A stretch of 64,000 bases of DNA from JAJDAT01 sp964570665 (GTDB lineage: Bacteria; Nitrospinota; Nitrospinia; Nitrospinales; JAJDAT01). Under the pieces are notes generated by a model, which was not told the DNA's origin, searched no databases, and saw only the letters and a program-made list of their open reading frames with translations. Shown here one piece after another: positions 36,231 through 45,235 of this stretch (within the stretch, counting starts at the first letter, position 1; every line of letters begins with the position of its first letter). Both the position numbers and the translations under genes were made by a program. The stretch covers positions 201,284 to 265,283 of the forward strand of contig CAZMZH010000005.1 of the NCBI GenBank assembly GCA_964570665.1, read 5' to 3'.

Positions 36231-36647
36231 TTATTCCTTTACAGCCTTTTCCTTAGTTTTTTCTTTTTTTGGCTCCGCCGGAGATTCTTCTTCTCGGTCC
36301 ACTAGTTCGATTATCGCCATAGGGGCGTTATCTCCCCTACGAGGACCAATTTTAATTATCCGAGTATAACCACCATTTCTATCTGCATAACGCTCCGCCA
36401 AAGGACCAAATAATTTTTTTAATATCGCTTTTTCAGTCACAATATTAAAAGCTCTACGACGAGAAGCCAAAGTGCCTTTTTTGCCTAAAGTAATGGTTTT
36501 TTCAGCTTTACCTCTTAGTTCTTTGGCCTTAGCTAAAGTTGTTTGGATTCTTTCTCTATGAAGTAATGCTGTTACCATATTTCGGAAAAGAGCTTTTCTA
36601 TGTGCCGAGGTGCGACCAAGAATTCTTCCGGCTTTTAAATGACGCAT
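36231..36647 (-). CDS. rplQ: 50S ribosomal protein L17
   Basis: L17, 138 residues, with the family start MRHLKAGRILGRTSAHRKAL and the block LLHRERIQTTLAKAKELRGK. The C-terminal 25 residues are a charged Glu/Lys/Pro extension beyond the core protein. It is the last gene of the alpha operon (rpsM, rpsK, rpsD, rpoA, rplQ), 34 bases after rpoA, and is followed by a strong terminator. Confidence 0.97.
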   Translation of the reverse strand: MRHLKAGRILGRTSAHRKALFRNMVTALLHRERIQTTLAKAKELRGKAEKTITLGKKGTLASRRRAFNIVTEKAILKKLFGPLAERYADRNGGYTRIIKIGPRRGDNAPMAIIELVDREEESPAEPKKEKTKEKAVKE

Positions 36648-36681
36648 GTTTTTATACCGTTCTAAAAAAAATTATAAAATC

Positions 36682-37731
36682 TTATTGAGGAGCAAACTCT
36701 TCCTTTTCCATCTCGCTATCGGCTTCTTTCTTTTTCTTAGCCATGTTTAGCTGTTTAACGTCTTCCTCATCTAGCTTCATACCCAATCCCAGTCCCATGC
36801 TTTCAAGAATTTCCTTAATTTCATTGAGAGATTTTCTGCCGAAATTCCTGGTTTTTAACATTTCGGAATCATTTTTTTGAACTAATTCTGCAATGGATTG
36901 AATATTTGCATTTTTCAAACAGTTATAAGACCTAACCGATAGCTCTAATTCTTCAACACTTTTTGACAAATAAGAAAACATTTTTTGCTTCTTTTCGTCA
37001 ACTTGTGGTTGATGAACAGGCTCTGGTTCTTCGTCAAAATTGATAAAGAGCTGCATATGATCTTTACAAATTTTTGCGGAATGAGCAACTGCATCTTCAG
37101 GTGTAATACTACCGTTTGTCCAAATTTCCATCACTAAACTATCGTAATCGGAAGAATCTCCAACTCTAGTTTTTTCCACATTAAAAGTTACTTTTTCAAC
37201 AGGAGAAAAAATTGAATCTATAGGAATTAACTGAATCGATTCATCTTGCAATTCATTTTGCTCAGCAGGAACATAACCGCGCCCTTTGGATATAATCATT
37301 TCCATATCCAACGATCCATTTTCATCTATTGTGGCGATCTGAAAATCTTTATTTAAAAGCTCCACATCTGGATCAGATGTAATATCACCAACAGTAACTG
37401 GACCTGGTTTATCCGCCTTCAAAAATATCCGTTTTGTTGTAGTTTCACCAGTGATCTTCAACTTAACCTGTTTAAGATTAAGAATAATATCCGTTACATC
37501 TTCTAGAACTCCAGGAATCGCCGAAAACTCATGGTAAACCCCTTCTAGCTTAACCCCTACGATTGCTGAGCCAATAATTGAGGATAGCAACATCCTTCTA
37601 AGCGAATTTCCAACCGTAATTGCATAACCTCTTTCAAATGGTCCAGCCAAAAGTTTTGCGTAACGGTCTGTTTTCGTCTTTTTCTCAAACTCTAATCGCT
37701 TGGGTTTAACAATTTCATACCCCAATAACAT
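36682..37731 (-). CDS. rpoA: RNA polymerase alpha subunit
   Basis: The 349-residue alpha subunit, which dimerises to nucleate RNA polymerase assembly and contacts promoter UP elements and activators. The N-terminal domain has LLAGPFERGYAITVGNSLRR and VRGKLEG-type strands (IVGVKLEGVYHEFS). The C-terminal domain (about 262-325) has ELSVRSYNCLKNANI and RNFGRKSLNEIKE, the DNA-binding helices. It ends in a Lys/Glu-rich tail. It lies between rpsD and rplQ as usual. Confidence 0.98.
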   Translation of the reverse strand: MLLGYEIVKPKRLEFEKKTKTDRYAKLLAGPFERGYAITVGNSLRRMLLSSIIGSAIVGVKLEGVYHEFSAIPGVLEDVTDIILNLKQVKLKITGETTTKRIFLKADKPGPVTVGDITSDPDVELLNKDFQIATIDENGSLDMEMIISKGRGYVPAEQNELQDESIQLIPIDSIFSPVEKVTFNVEKTRVGDSSDYDSLVMEIWTNGSITPEDAVAHSAKICKDHMQLFINFDEEPEPVHQPQVDEKKQKMFSYLSKSVEELELSVRSYNCLKNANIQSIAELVQKNDSEMLKTRNFGRKSLNEIKEILESMGLGLGMKLDEEDVKQLNMAKKKKEADSEMEKEEFAPQ

Positions 37732-37802
37732 AAAGCCTCCAGTATCAATACCTTACCAAATATTCGTCGAAAAAAGCTTCGGCCCTACCCAACAGGAGTC
37801 AA

Positions 37803-38429
37803 TTAACGAGAATATAACTCAACAATTAATTGTTCTTCTATAGGCAAAGTAATATCTTCACGCATAGGCAAAGACTGAACTAACCCTTGATTTTTTTCTT
37901 GATCAAACGCCAACCACTGAGGAAAAGAATGGTTTTTGACGTTTTCTAATGCTGTTTTAATAGGAAACTTACTAAGTTTCTTTTCCGCCGGACCAAAAAC
38001 ATCACCTTTTTTCAAGATATAAGAGGGAATATTTACCCTTTTTCCATTGATTAAGAAAAAGTTATGGCGAATTAATTGGCGAGCGGCATTTCTAGACCCG
38101 GCAAAACCCATGCGATAAATCACATTATCAAAGCGCAACTCAAGGTTTTGTAACAAATTTTCGCCGGTTACACCTTTCTTACGATCGGCAATCGCAAAAT
38201 ATTTTCTAAACTGTTTTTCTAAAACTCCATAAATACGACGAACTTTCTGTTTTTCGCGTAATTGGATTCCATATTCAGTAACTTTCTTTCTCCTTTGCCC
38301 GTGCTGTCCAGGGGCATAGGCACGCTTTTCAATTGCGCATTTAGCCGTTTCGCAACGGCTAGCCTTTAGAAAAAGCTTAATGCCCTCGCGTCTACATAAA
38401 CGGCAAACCGAGTCCGTATATCTCGCCAA
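37803..38429 (-). CDS. rpsD: 30S ribosomal protein S4
   Basis: S4, 208 residues, a primary 16S rRNA binder. The N-terminus carries the zinc-type Cys set (CRLCRREG, then C in SRCETAKC), so this is the Cys-containing form. The S4 fold follows (ENLLQNLELRFDNVIYRMGF and NAARQLIRHNFFLINGKRVN). It sits between rpsK and rpoA; in some bacteria S4 represses the alpha operon, but no matching site was sought here. Confidence 0.97.
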   Translation of the reverse strand: MARYTDSVCRLCRREGIKLFLKASRCETAKCAIEKRAYAPGQHGQRRKKVTEYGIQLREKQKVRRIYGVLEKQFRKYFAIADRKKGVTGENLLQNLELRFDNVIYRMGFAGSRNAARQLIRHNFFLINGKRVNIPSYILKKGDVFGPAEKKLSKFPIKTALENVKNHSFPQWLAFDQEKNQGLVQSLPMREDITLPIEEQLIVELYSR

Positions 38430-38471
38430 GTTGGTTTCTCCTTTCAGGAAAAAGTTACTATCGAATTTTTT

Positions 38472-38858
38472 TTAAACTCGACGTCGTTTTCTAGGCCTAC
38501 AACCATTATGGGGAATAGGCGTTTTATCGCGAATTAACGTTATTTCTAATCCAATAGCTTGTAAAGCACGAATTGAGGACTCTCTACCTGCGCCTGGCCC
38601 CTTAACATGTACCTCAAGCTTTTTCATACCCATATCCATCGCTTTACGCCCCGCTTTTTCAGCCGCTACTTGGGCGGCAAAGGGGGTACTCTTTCTCGAT
38701 CCTTTAAATCCCTGCGCTCCAGCGCTTGACCAAGAAATTGCGTTTCCCGAAGTATCAGAAATTGTCACAATAGTATTGTTAAACGTTGCTTGCACATGAG
38801 CCACACCTAACTCTGGGGCTACCTTTGCCTTCTTTTTCGTAGTTTTTTTATCAGCCAT
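38472..38858 (-). CDS. rpsK: 30S ribosomal protein S11
   Basis: S11, 128 residues, part of the 30S platform near the mRNA exit. Family blocks are VAHVQATFNNTIVTISD, SSAGAQGFKGSRKSTPFAAQ and the C-terminal PIPHNGCRPRKRRRV. It starts 14 bases after rpsM with a normal ATG and is complete. Confidence 0.97.
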   Translation of the reverse strand: MADKKTTKKKAKVAPELGVAHVQATFNNTIVTISDTSGNAISWSSAGAQGFKGSRKSTPFAAQVAAEKAGRKAMDMGMKKLEVHVKGPGAGRESSIRALQAIGLEITLIRDKTPIPHNGCRPRKRRRV

Positions 38859-38872
38859 GTTAACCTGTTAAG

Positions 38873-39247
38873 TTATTTTTTCTTAGATTTAGCCCCTACC
38901 GTTTTCTTAGGACCTTTCCGTGTTCGAGCATTCGTATGTGAACGTTGTCCACGGACAGGCAATCCTTTTCGGTGCCTTAAGCCTCTGTAAGCGCCTATAT
39001 CCATCAATCGCTTTATGTTCATGCTAACTGAACGCCTCAGATCTCCTTCAACCTCGTAATCTTTTTCTATGATACCTCTGATTTTGGTGACATCCCCTTC
39101 TGTCAAATCTTTAATCCGCGCATCATGAGAAACACCAGCGGCATCTAAAATTTTTGCTGAAAGCGTTTTCCCAATTCCAAAAATATAGGTTAAAGAAATG
39201 ATCGCACGCTTATCTTTGGGAATATCTATGCCCGAAATTCTTGCCAA
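38873..39247 (-). CDS. rpsM: 30S ribosomal protein S13
   Basis: S13, 124 residues, of the 30S head, contacting tRNA and the 50S bridge. Start MARISGIDIPKDKRAIISLT and the basic tail GQRSHTNARTRKGPKKTVG are typical. It begins 50 bases after rpmJ and is the first gene of the alpha operon part. Confidence 0.97.
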   Translation of the reverse strand: MARISGIDIPKDKRAIISLTYIFGIGKTLSAKILDAAGVSHDARIKDLTEGDVTKIRGIIEKDYEVEGDLRRSVSMNIKRLMDIGAYRGLRHRKGLPVRGQRSHTNARTRKGPKKTVGAKSKKK

Positions 39248-39297
39248 AGGTTCCTCCTTCTTTTTAAGCAGCCATTAAAACGTAAAAAAAGCAACAA

Positions 39298-39411
39298 CTA
39301 CCCCTGCCGTTGTTTATGCTTCGGGTTTTCACATATAACCCGCACAATACCTTTTCGACGGATCACTTTACACTTATTACAAATAGGTTTAACCGACGAT
39401 CGAACTTTCAT
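39298..39411 (-). CDS. rpmJ: 50S ribosomal protein L36
   Basis: A 37-residue L36 read directly from the bases. It begins MKVRSSVKPICNKCKVIRRK and ends in CENPKHKQRQG. The zinc set is C11, C14, C27 and His32, so this is the zinc-binding form. The gene lies in the expected place between infA and rpsM, with 13 bases to infA. Confidence 0.96.
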   Translation of the reverse strand: MKVRSSVKPICNKCKVIRRKGIVRVICENPKHKQRQG

Positions 39412-39424
39412 GGGTAGCCAAAAA

Positions 39425-39643
39425 TTATTTATATCTATAAGTAATACGTCCCCTTGTTAAATCATAGGGGGACAATTGAACTTTTACTTTATCGCCAGGT
39501 AATATTCTTATGAAATGCAATCTCATTTTACCTGATATATGAGCCAAAATTTTATGCCCATTTTCTAATTCAACTCTAAACATTGCATTAGGCAATGGTT
39601 CGACTACAGTTCCTTCTACTTCAATGGCCTCTTCTTTTGACAT
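39425..39643 (-). CDS. infA: translation initiation factor IF-1
   Basis: IF-1, 72 residues, an OB-fold protein that occupies the ribosomal A site during initiation. The family blocks EGTVVEPLPNAMFRVELENG and HISGKMRLHFIRILPGDKV and the end RGRITYRYK are intact. It starts 3 bases after adk. The methionine aminopeptidase gene often found between adk and infA is absent here. Confidence 0.97.
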   Translation of the reverse strand: MSKEEAIEVEGTVVEPLPNAMFRVELENGHKILAHISGKMRLHFIRILPGDKVKVQLSPYDLTRGRITYRYK

Positions 39644-39646
39644 ATT

Positions 39647-40291
39647 TTAAGTCACCAACTCGCAAACTCTAATAAAAACATCTTCCAAGCTGCCATCTCC
39701 GCCTATTGTCTTTAAAATTCCCATTTTCCTATAAAAACCTTTTAAAGGAGCAGTTTCTTGCTCATAAACTTCAAATCGTTTCATTATGGTTTCCTTGTTA
39801 TCGTCAGGTCTTTTATATAAATCGTCGGAACCACAAGAATCACATATTCCTGAAATCTTGGGAGGATGGTTCTTTTCATGAAACATTGCACCACAACTAG
39901 AACAAGTCATCCTGCCAGTTAAACGGTCAATCAACATTTCAGCATTGACTTCAATTTCAACTACAGAGCTGATATTTTGATTTAATTTCTCTAGGGTCTC
40001 CGAAAGTTGCTCCGCTTGGGCCATATTCCTCGGAAAACCATCTAAAATAAAACCGTTTTTACAATCAACCTCGACAATTCTTTGCTTTATCAAGCCTACA
40101 ACTATGTCGTCAGGAACGAGCCTACCCTCATCCATAAAGGCTTTTGCTTTATTCCCAAGCTCGGTTTCGTTCTTAATTGCATCTCTTAGAATATCACCGG
40201 TTGAAACTTGAGGAATATTAAACTTCTCCTTTAGTTTCTTAGCCTGAGTCCCCTTCCCGGCCCCGGGGGGTCCCAAAAGGATCAAACGCAT
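39647..40291 (-). CDS. adk: adenylate kinase
   Basis: A 214-residue adenylate kinase, which converts ATP plus AMP to two ADP. The P-loop is GPPGAGKGTQAKKL (8-21), followed by TGDILRDAI and LDGFPRNMAQAEQL. The LID is the zinc-binding type, with CSSCGAMF and later CDSCGSDD giving four Cys. It lies 3 bases after secY and 3 before infA, the usual spc-operon position. Confidence 0.97.
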   Translation of the reverse strand: MRLILLGPPGAGKGTQAKKLKEKFNIPQVSTGDILRDAIKNETELGNKAKAFMDEGRLVPDDIVVGLIKQRIVEVDCKNGFILDGFPRNMAQAEQLSETLEKLNQNISSVVEIEVNAEMLIDRLTGRMTCSSCGAMFHEKNHPPKISGICDSCGSDDLYKRPDDNKETIMKRFEVYEQETAPLKGFYRKMGILKTIGGDGSLEDVFIRVCELVT

Positions 40292-40294
40292 TTT

Positions 40295-41611
40295 CTAACC
40301 TCGGCGGCTCCGCAACCGCCCCTTTTTCACAAAACCATCATAATTGCGCATTACTAAATGCGATTCTATTTGTTGCATTGTATCTAAAGAAACCCCGACA
40401 ACAATCAGCAGACTAGTACCGCCAAAATAAAACGGGATATTAAAATACTTAATCAAATAATCCGGCAAAATACAAACAAGCGATAAATATATTGCACCAT
40501 AAAACGTAAGTTTAGAAAGAGTAAGATCAATATATTCTGAAGTTTTTGCTCCCGGTCGAATTCCAGGAATAAAACCACCGTTTTTTTTCATATTGTCGGC
40601 AACATCAACCGGATTAAAAATTACGGCTGTATAAAAATAACAGAAAAAGAATATTGCTCCAATAAAAACAAGGCTATAAATCAAATTTCCAGGCGTTAAA
40701 GATGCGGAAATAATTTGCATCCATGGATGATCTATAAACTGGGCCAAAGTAGCCGGAAACATAATAATAGATGAAGCAAATATTGGAGGAATAACACCGG
40801 AAGTATTTACTTTAAGAGGTAAATGAGCGCTTTGCCCTCCAAACATTTTTCTCCCAACCACTCTCTTCGCGTATTGTATGGGTATCTTTCTTTGCCCCCC
40901 CTCAGTAAACACTATAACCCCAACAACCCCAATCATTAAGACTAAGATTAAAATCATGAGTAAGGGTTGTAGCTCTCCGGTCCCCATTAAGTCTAGCGAC
41001 TGAAAAATAGCGGCGGGAGTACCTGCCACAATACCAGCAAAAATAATCAGCGAAATTCCGTTTCCAATTCCCCTCTCGGTTATTTGTTCACCTAACCACA
41101 TAATAAAAGCTGTACCTGCGGTTAAAGTAAGAATTGTAAGCAATCTAAAAGGCCAACCCGGATCTGGAACAATTGCGGCTCCAGAAGGACTTTTCATGGC
41201 TTCCAAACCTACGCTTATTCCCGAACTTTGAATTATACTTAAAACTACTGTTCCATAACGCGTATATTGGGTAATCTTCTTTTGTCCCTGCTCACCTTCT
41301 TTTTTTAGACGCGCTAAATAGGGTGAAACTATTGTCATCAGCTGCAGAATAATTGACGCGCTGATATAGGGCATAATACCCAAAGCAAATATAGTTAACC
41401 GGCTTAAAGCGCCGCCGGAAAACATATTAAAAAATCCTAATATGGTCCCTTGAGCTCTCGCAAATACCTCAGCAAGCGCAGCGCCATCAATTCCCGGAGT
41501 AGGGATGTGAGCGCCAATACGATAAACCGCCAATAAGGTTATTGTGAAAAGAACTCGTTTTTTGAGTTCGGGAATTCTTAGAATATTGCCAAAACCTTGG
41601 GCACCGCTCAT
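40295..41611 (-). CDS. secY: Sec translocon subunit SecY
   Basis: SecY, 438 residues, the channel of the protein export machinery in the inner membrane. About ten hydrophobic helices are present, with the family segments ALGIMPYISASIILQLM, WLGEQITERGIGNGISLIIF and NPVDVADNMKKNGGFIPGIR. The first loop holds YRIGAHIPTPGID. Its ATG directly abuts the rplO stop, implying coupling. Confidence 0.98.
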   Translation of the reverse strand: MSGAQGFGNILRIPELKKRVLFTITLLAVYRIGAHIPTPGIDGAALAEVFARAQGTILGFFNMFSGGALSRLTIFALGIMPYISASIILQLMTIVSPYLARLKKEGEQGQKKITQYTRYGTVVLSIIQSSGISVGLEAMKSPSGAAIVPDPGWPFRLLTILTLTAGTAFIMWLGEQITERGIGNGISLIIFAGIVAGTPAAIFQSLDLMGTGELQPLLMILILVLMIGVVGVIVFTEGGQRKIPIQYAKRVVGRKMFGGQSAHLPLKVNTSGVIPPIFASSIIMFPATLAQFIDHPWMQIISASLTPGNLIYSLVFIGAIFFFCYFYTAVIFNPVDVADNMKKNGGFIPGIRPGAKTSEYIDLTLSKLTFYGAIYLSLVCILPDYLIKYFNIPFYFGGTSLLIVVGVSLDTMQQIESHLVMRNYDGFVKKGRLRSRRG

Positions 41612-42052
41612 TTAAATTACTACAGCCTTTCCCCCGGACTTACTTATCTTTTCTTCTGCCGAACGGCTAAACTTTTGAGCGTGAACAGTTACGGCATTCC
41701 CCAAATCTCCGTTACCTAAAACTTTAATTTGCCCCAGCTTTTTGACCAAGCCCTTTTCCTTCATGACTTCGGGAGTAATTGGGCCATCTTGAGAAATGTT
41801 ATTCAGCTGGGAGATATTTACAATTTCATATTCTTTTTTAAAGATATTTGTAAAACCTCTCTTTGGCAACCGTCTTTGCAAAGACATTTGCCCACCCTCA
41901 AACCAAGGATGAATACCAGCGCCTGAGCGACACTTTTGTCCCTTTTGGCCTTTTCCACTGGTCTTTCCAGTACCCGAACCAATTCCTCGTCCGATTCTTT
42001 TACGGTTTTTCTTTACTCCAGGAGCGGCCTTTAAATTAAACAACGAAAGCAT
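41612..42052 (-). CDS. rplO: 50S ribosomal protein L15
   Basis: L15, 146 residues. The flexible glycine-rich N-terminus is typical (GRGIGSGTGKTSGKGQKGQK), followed by FEGGQMSLQRRLPKRGF and a C-terminal VHAQKFSRSAEEKI domain. It begins only 22 bases after rpsE, so the L30 gene (rpmD) that normally separates them is missing. Confidence 0.97.
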   Translation of the reverse strand: MLSLFNLKAAPGVKKNRKRIGRGIGSGTGKTSGKGQKGQKCRSGAGIHPWFEGGQMSLQRRLPKRGFTNIFKKEYEIVNISQLNNISQDGPITPEVMKEKGLVKKLGQIKVLGNGDLGNAVTVHAQKFSRSAEEKISKSGGKAVVI

Positions 42053-42074
42053 TTTCTTTTACCTTTTTTCTTTT

Positions 42075-42560
42075 CTAGTTTGACCGGTCGCGCAAACTGG
42101 CAGTTTGATCAGCATTCCTCAAATTAACTAAACCTTCAATAGTAGCTTTAACAACATTATGAGGATTATTAGTTCTAATACATTTGGTCAAAATATCCTT
42201 AACCCCAACAGCTTCTAAAACAGCCCGAACAGCTCCACCAGCAATCAAACCAGTTCCACGGGACGCAGGTTTTAAAAGAACTCTACCCGCCCCATATTTA
42301 CCAATTACTTCATGAGGAATAGTATTTCCTTCTAAACTCACCGTAACCCAACTTTTCTTTGCTTTTTCTATAGCTTTTCTAATAGCTTCGGGAACCTCAT
42401 TTGCTTTTCCCAATCCCCAGCCAACTTTTCCATCACGGTTTCCAACTACAACCAGAGCGCTAAAGCTAAACCGGCGACCACCTTTTACAACTTTGGCGAC
42501 ACGGTTAATTTTAACCAATTTATCAACCAATTCTTGCTTATTATCGACTTGGTCTTGCAA
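42075..42560 (-). CDS. rpsE: 30S ribosomal protein S5
   Basis: S5, 161 residues, important for decoding accuracy and translocation. Family blocks are LVKINRVAKVVKGGRRFSFS, VVVGNRDGKVGWGLGKANEV and VLLKPASRGTGLIAGGAVRA. The start is the TTG at 42560, which has GGGAGG five bases upstream, so a non-ATG start is well supported. The rplR-rpsE gap is 83 bases. Confidence 0.96.
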   Translation of the reverse strand: MQDQVDNKQELVDKLVKINRVAKVVKGGRRFSFSALVVVGNRDGKVGWGLGKANEVPEAIRKAIEKAKKSWVTVSLEGNTIPHEVIGKYGAGRVLLKPASRGTGLIAGGAVRAVLEAVGVKDILTKCIRTNNPHNVVKATIEGLVNLRNADQTASLRDRSN

Positions 42561-42643
42561 TGAAACCTCCCGATTTTAAACCTACCACACTAAAGTACAA
42601 GCGCGGCTAAATCCAAATATTCTAAAGTTTACTAAATATAATT

Positions 42644-43012
42644 CTAAAACTTAATGCCAGCTTCACGAACGGAATCTGCAAGGGCTTTTATTCGACCATG
42701 ATAAATAAAACCTCCTCGATCGCAATAAACCTCTTTAACTCCGTTTTCTATAGCTTTTTTACCTAATGAATTCCCAACCCATTTTGCAGCGTCTATATTG
42801 CCGCCATTCTTATTCGTCGCTTTAAATTCTTTCGACAATGTAGATTCAGACACAAGGGTTTTATTATTCGTATCGTCAATTACCTGAGCATAAATATGGC
42901 TCAAACTTTTAAATACCGATAGCCGAATCTTAGTTTTATCTCTTTGGACTCGATTTTTTACTCGAATCTTTCTTTTTTGCCTTAAGCGGCGACGCGCCGT
43001 TGAATCAGCCAT
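42644..43012 (-). CDS. rplR: 50S ribosomal protein L18
   Basis: L18, 122 residues, a 5S rRNA-binding protein of the central protuberance. The very basic N-terminus (RRLRQKRKIRVKNRVQRDKT) and the blocks RLSVFKSLSHIYAQVIDD and DRGGFIYHGRIKALADSVRE are typical. It starts 10 bases after rplF. Confidence 0.97.
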   Translation of the reverse strand: MADSTARRRLRQKRKIRVKNRVQRDKTKIRLSVFKSLSHIYAQVIDDTNNKTLVSESTLSKEFKATNKNGGNIDAAKWVGNSLGKKAIENGVKEVYCDRGGFIYHGRIKALADSVREAGIKF

Positions 43013-43022
43013 AATTCCTCTC

Positions 43023-43571
43023 TTATTTTCCGCCTACTGCGGCTTTTCCAGCCTTTCGTCTTATTTTTTCATTTTGGTATTGGACCCCTTTACCCTTATA
43101 GGGCTCTGGTGGCCTTAACCCTCTAATTTCAGCGGACACTTGACCAACTTTTTCTTTATCTACCCCTTTAACAGAAATTAGATTTTGCTTTGAGTCAACC
43201 TCAAACTGAATCCCATCTGGCGCAGGATAATTAATTGGATGAGAATACCCTAGTTGCAGAAGCAAGTCTTTCCCTTTTAGCTCAACCTTATAACCGACAC
43301 CAATTACGGCTAAAGTTTTCGAAAATCCTTCGGAAACCCCCAAAACCATATTATTAATCAAGGTTCTTGTTAAGCCATGCAAAGCTTTATTCTTCGGCTC
43401 ATCGTTAGGCCTTAAAACTTTTAAAATTCCATCGTCTTTTTCAATTGTCATATTCGGATGAAATTCGCGTTGCATTTCTCCTTTTGGCCCTTTAACTTTT
43501 AAATTCACACCGTTTAACTGAACTTCAACAGCGTTTGGGACATTTACTGGCAGTTTTCCAATTCTTGACAT
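43023..43571 (-). CDS. rplF: 50S ribosomal protein L6
   Basis: L6, 182 residues, with the two repeated L6 domains. Typical segments are MSRIGKLPVNVPNAVEV, LKVKGPKGEM, TRTLINNMVLGVSEGF and the C-terminal signature GLRPPEPYKGKGVQYQNEKI. It binds 23S rRNA near the factor-binding site. Confidence 0.97.
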   Translation of the reverse strand: MSRIGKLPVNVPNAVEVQLNGVNLKVKGPKGEMQREFHPNMTIEKDDGILKVLRPNDEPKNKALHGLTRTLINNMVLGVSEGFSKTLAVIGVGYKVELKGKDLLLQLGYSHPINYPAPDGIQFEVDSKQNLISVKGVDKEKVGQVSAEIRGLRPPEPYKGKGVQYQNEKIRRKAGKAAVGGK

Positions 43572-43647
43572 TTCAACACACCCGGCCTTGACCGATATTC
43601 TTTTTAATAAAGTTTCACTTAAAATTTATTTGGGTAAACAACCAAGC

Positions 43648-44043
43648 CTACCAAACATAACCCAAGACTTCGCCGCCAATTCCATTCTTCCGACAATTCT
43701 CATCTGTTAAAACCCCTTTGGAGGTAGAAACCAAAGCTATTCCTAAACCATTCAATACTCTAGGAATAGTGTCTTTAGAAACATAGGCTCTTCTGCCAGG
43801 CTTGCTAATTCTTTTGATGCCTCTAATAACAGGCACTTCATTCTTATACTTTAGGTAAACCCTTAAAATTCCCTGCTTATTATCCTTAAACTGCTTGAAA
43901 TCTCTTATAAGCCCTTCTTCTTTCAAAATACCAGAAATTCGACACTTAAGGTTAGAGCAAGGAACATCCAGTTTAGAATGACCAACCATTAGAGCGTTTC
44001 GAATTCTAGTAAAAAAATCCGCAATGGGATCTGTCATTGACAT
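43648..44043 (-). CDS. rpsH: 30S ribosomal protein S8
   Basis: S8, 131 residues, a primary binder of the 16S central domain. Start MSMTDPIADFFTRIRNALMV and the C-terminal VSTSKGVLTDENCRKNGIGG are family-typical. S8 can repress the spc operon in E. coli; a site was not looked for here. Gaps of 76 bases lie on both sides. Confidence 0.97.
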   Translation of the reverse strand: MSMTDPIADFFTRIRNALMVGHSKLDVPCSNLKCRISGILKEEGLIRDFKQFKDNKQGILRVYLKYKNEVPVIRGIKRISKPGRRAYVSKDTIPRVLNGLGIALVSTSKGVLTDENCRKNGIGGEVLGYVW

Positions 44044-44119
44044 CTAAAAAAACTCCTAAGTCTAACTATCTAAAAATTTGAAGGTACGACGTCAGCGTAT
44101 CAATCAACCAAATGATAAA

Positions 44120-44305
44120 TTACCAACTGGATTTTGTTACTCCAGGAACTTCTCCAAGTAAAGCGCGGCCACGGAAACAAATCCTACACATTCCAAATTT
44201 CCTTAAAAAGCCTCTAGGGCGACCGCACACCTTACAACGGTTATATTCCCTAACTTTAAACTTTGGTTGTCTTTTTGCTTTCGCGACAAGCGATTTTTTC
44301 GCCAT
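44120..44305 (-). CDS. rpsZ: 30S ribosomal protein S14, zinc (type Z) form
   Basis: A 61-residue S14 with four zinc Cys: CKVCGRPRGFLRKFGMCRIC has the two C-x2-C pairs. The short length and Cys set identify the zinc-dependent form rather than the longer zinc-free S14. It lies between rplE and rpsH as usual. Confidence 0.96.
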   Translation of the reverse strand: MAKKSLVAKAKRQPKFKVREYNRCKVCGRPRGFLRKFGMCRICFRGRALLGEVPGVTKSSW

Positions 44306-44333
44306 TCTCTACTCCAATAGCCCCTAAAAGAAA

Positions 44334-44876
44334 TTAATTTCTTCTAAAGGGAAATCCTAAAGTTTTTAACAAACAGCGACCAGCTTCGTCGTTATCTGCA
44401 GTGGTACAAATAGTAATATTCATACCTTTAATTTTTTCTATTTTGTCATACTCAATTTCAGGGAAAATTAATTGCTCTTCAATTCCCACGGTATAATTTC
44501 CTCGTCCATCAAAAGATTTAGGCGACAAACCCTTAAAATCTCGGACTCGAGGTAATGCAAAGCCTACAAAACGTTCAAAAAATTCATACATTCTAGCCCG
44601 ACGCAAGGTAACTCGAACCCCAATTGGCACTCCCTCTCGAAGCTTAAAGTTTGAAATCGATTTTTTTGCTTTAGTGATTACTGGCGCTTGACCTGTTATT
44701 ACTCTTAACTGATCAACAGCAGAATCAATAAGCTTAGAGTTTTGCAAAGCTTCGCCAAGACCCACATTCACAACAACCTTATCTAACCGAGGAACTTGCA
44801 TAACGTTAGACAGTCCTAACTCTTTTCTTATCTGTTCTCTTAAATTTTCGTCGAATGCTTTTTTTATATTACTCAT
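44334..44876 (-). CDS. rplE: 50S ribosomal protein L5
   Basis: L5, 180 residues, which binds 5S rRNA and touches the P-site tRNA. Blocks VPRLDKVVVNVGLGEA, ITGQAPVITKAKKSISNFKL and GRGNYTVGIEEQLIFPEI are characteristic. It starts 24 bases after rplX. Confidence 0.97.
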   Translation of the reverse strand: MSNIKKAFDENLREQIRKELGLSNVMQVPRLDKVVVNVGLGEALQNSKLIDSAVDQLRVITGQAPVITKAKKSISNFKLREGVPIGVRVTLRRARMYEFFERFVGFALPRVRDFKGLSPKSFDGRGNYTVGIEEQLIFPEIEYDKIEKIKGMNITICTTADNDEAGRCLLKTLGFPFRRN

Positions 44877-44900
44877 TTATTAAATCTACCCAAAAACAAA

Positions 44901-45230
44901 TCAAACTTTATCTATTATTTCCCCAGATTTCCGGCAAACACGAACTCGCTTACCATCTTCCAACTTTTTATACCTTGTCCTAACGCCTTTCCCAACTTTA
45001 TCCGAAACAACCAGGACGTTTGAAATATGAATTTTTCCTTCTTTTTCAACAATTCCGCCTTGATTGTTTTTTTGGGTCGGTTTTGTATGACGCTTAACCA
45101 TATTCAGTTTCTCAATCTGAACTCGCTCTTCGTATGGAAAAAGAGCTAAAACTTTCCCCTTTTTTCCTTTTTCTTTACCAGCGATTACTTCAACGATATC
45201 GTCTTTTTTTACGTGGAATTTTCTATTCAT
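44901..45230 (-). CDS. rplX: 50S ribosomal protein L24
   Basis: L24, 109 residues, an assembly initiator for the 50S subunit. The KOW motif is VEVIAGKEKGKKGKVLALFP (written here as VIAGKEKGKKGKVL), followed by MVKRHTKPTQKNNQGGIVEK. It starts 5 bases after rplN. Confidence 0.97.
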   Translation of the reverse strand: MNRKFHVKKDDIVEVIAGKEKGKKGKVLALFPYEERVQIEKLNMVKRHTKPTQKNNQGGIVEKEGKIHISNVLVVSDKVGKGVRTRYKKLEDGKRVRVCRKSGEIIDKV

Positions 45231-45235
45231 AACTT

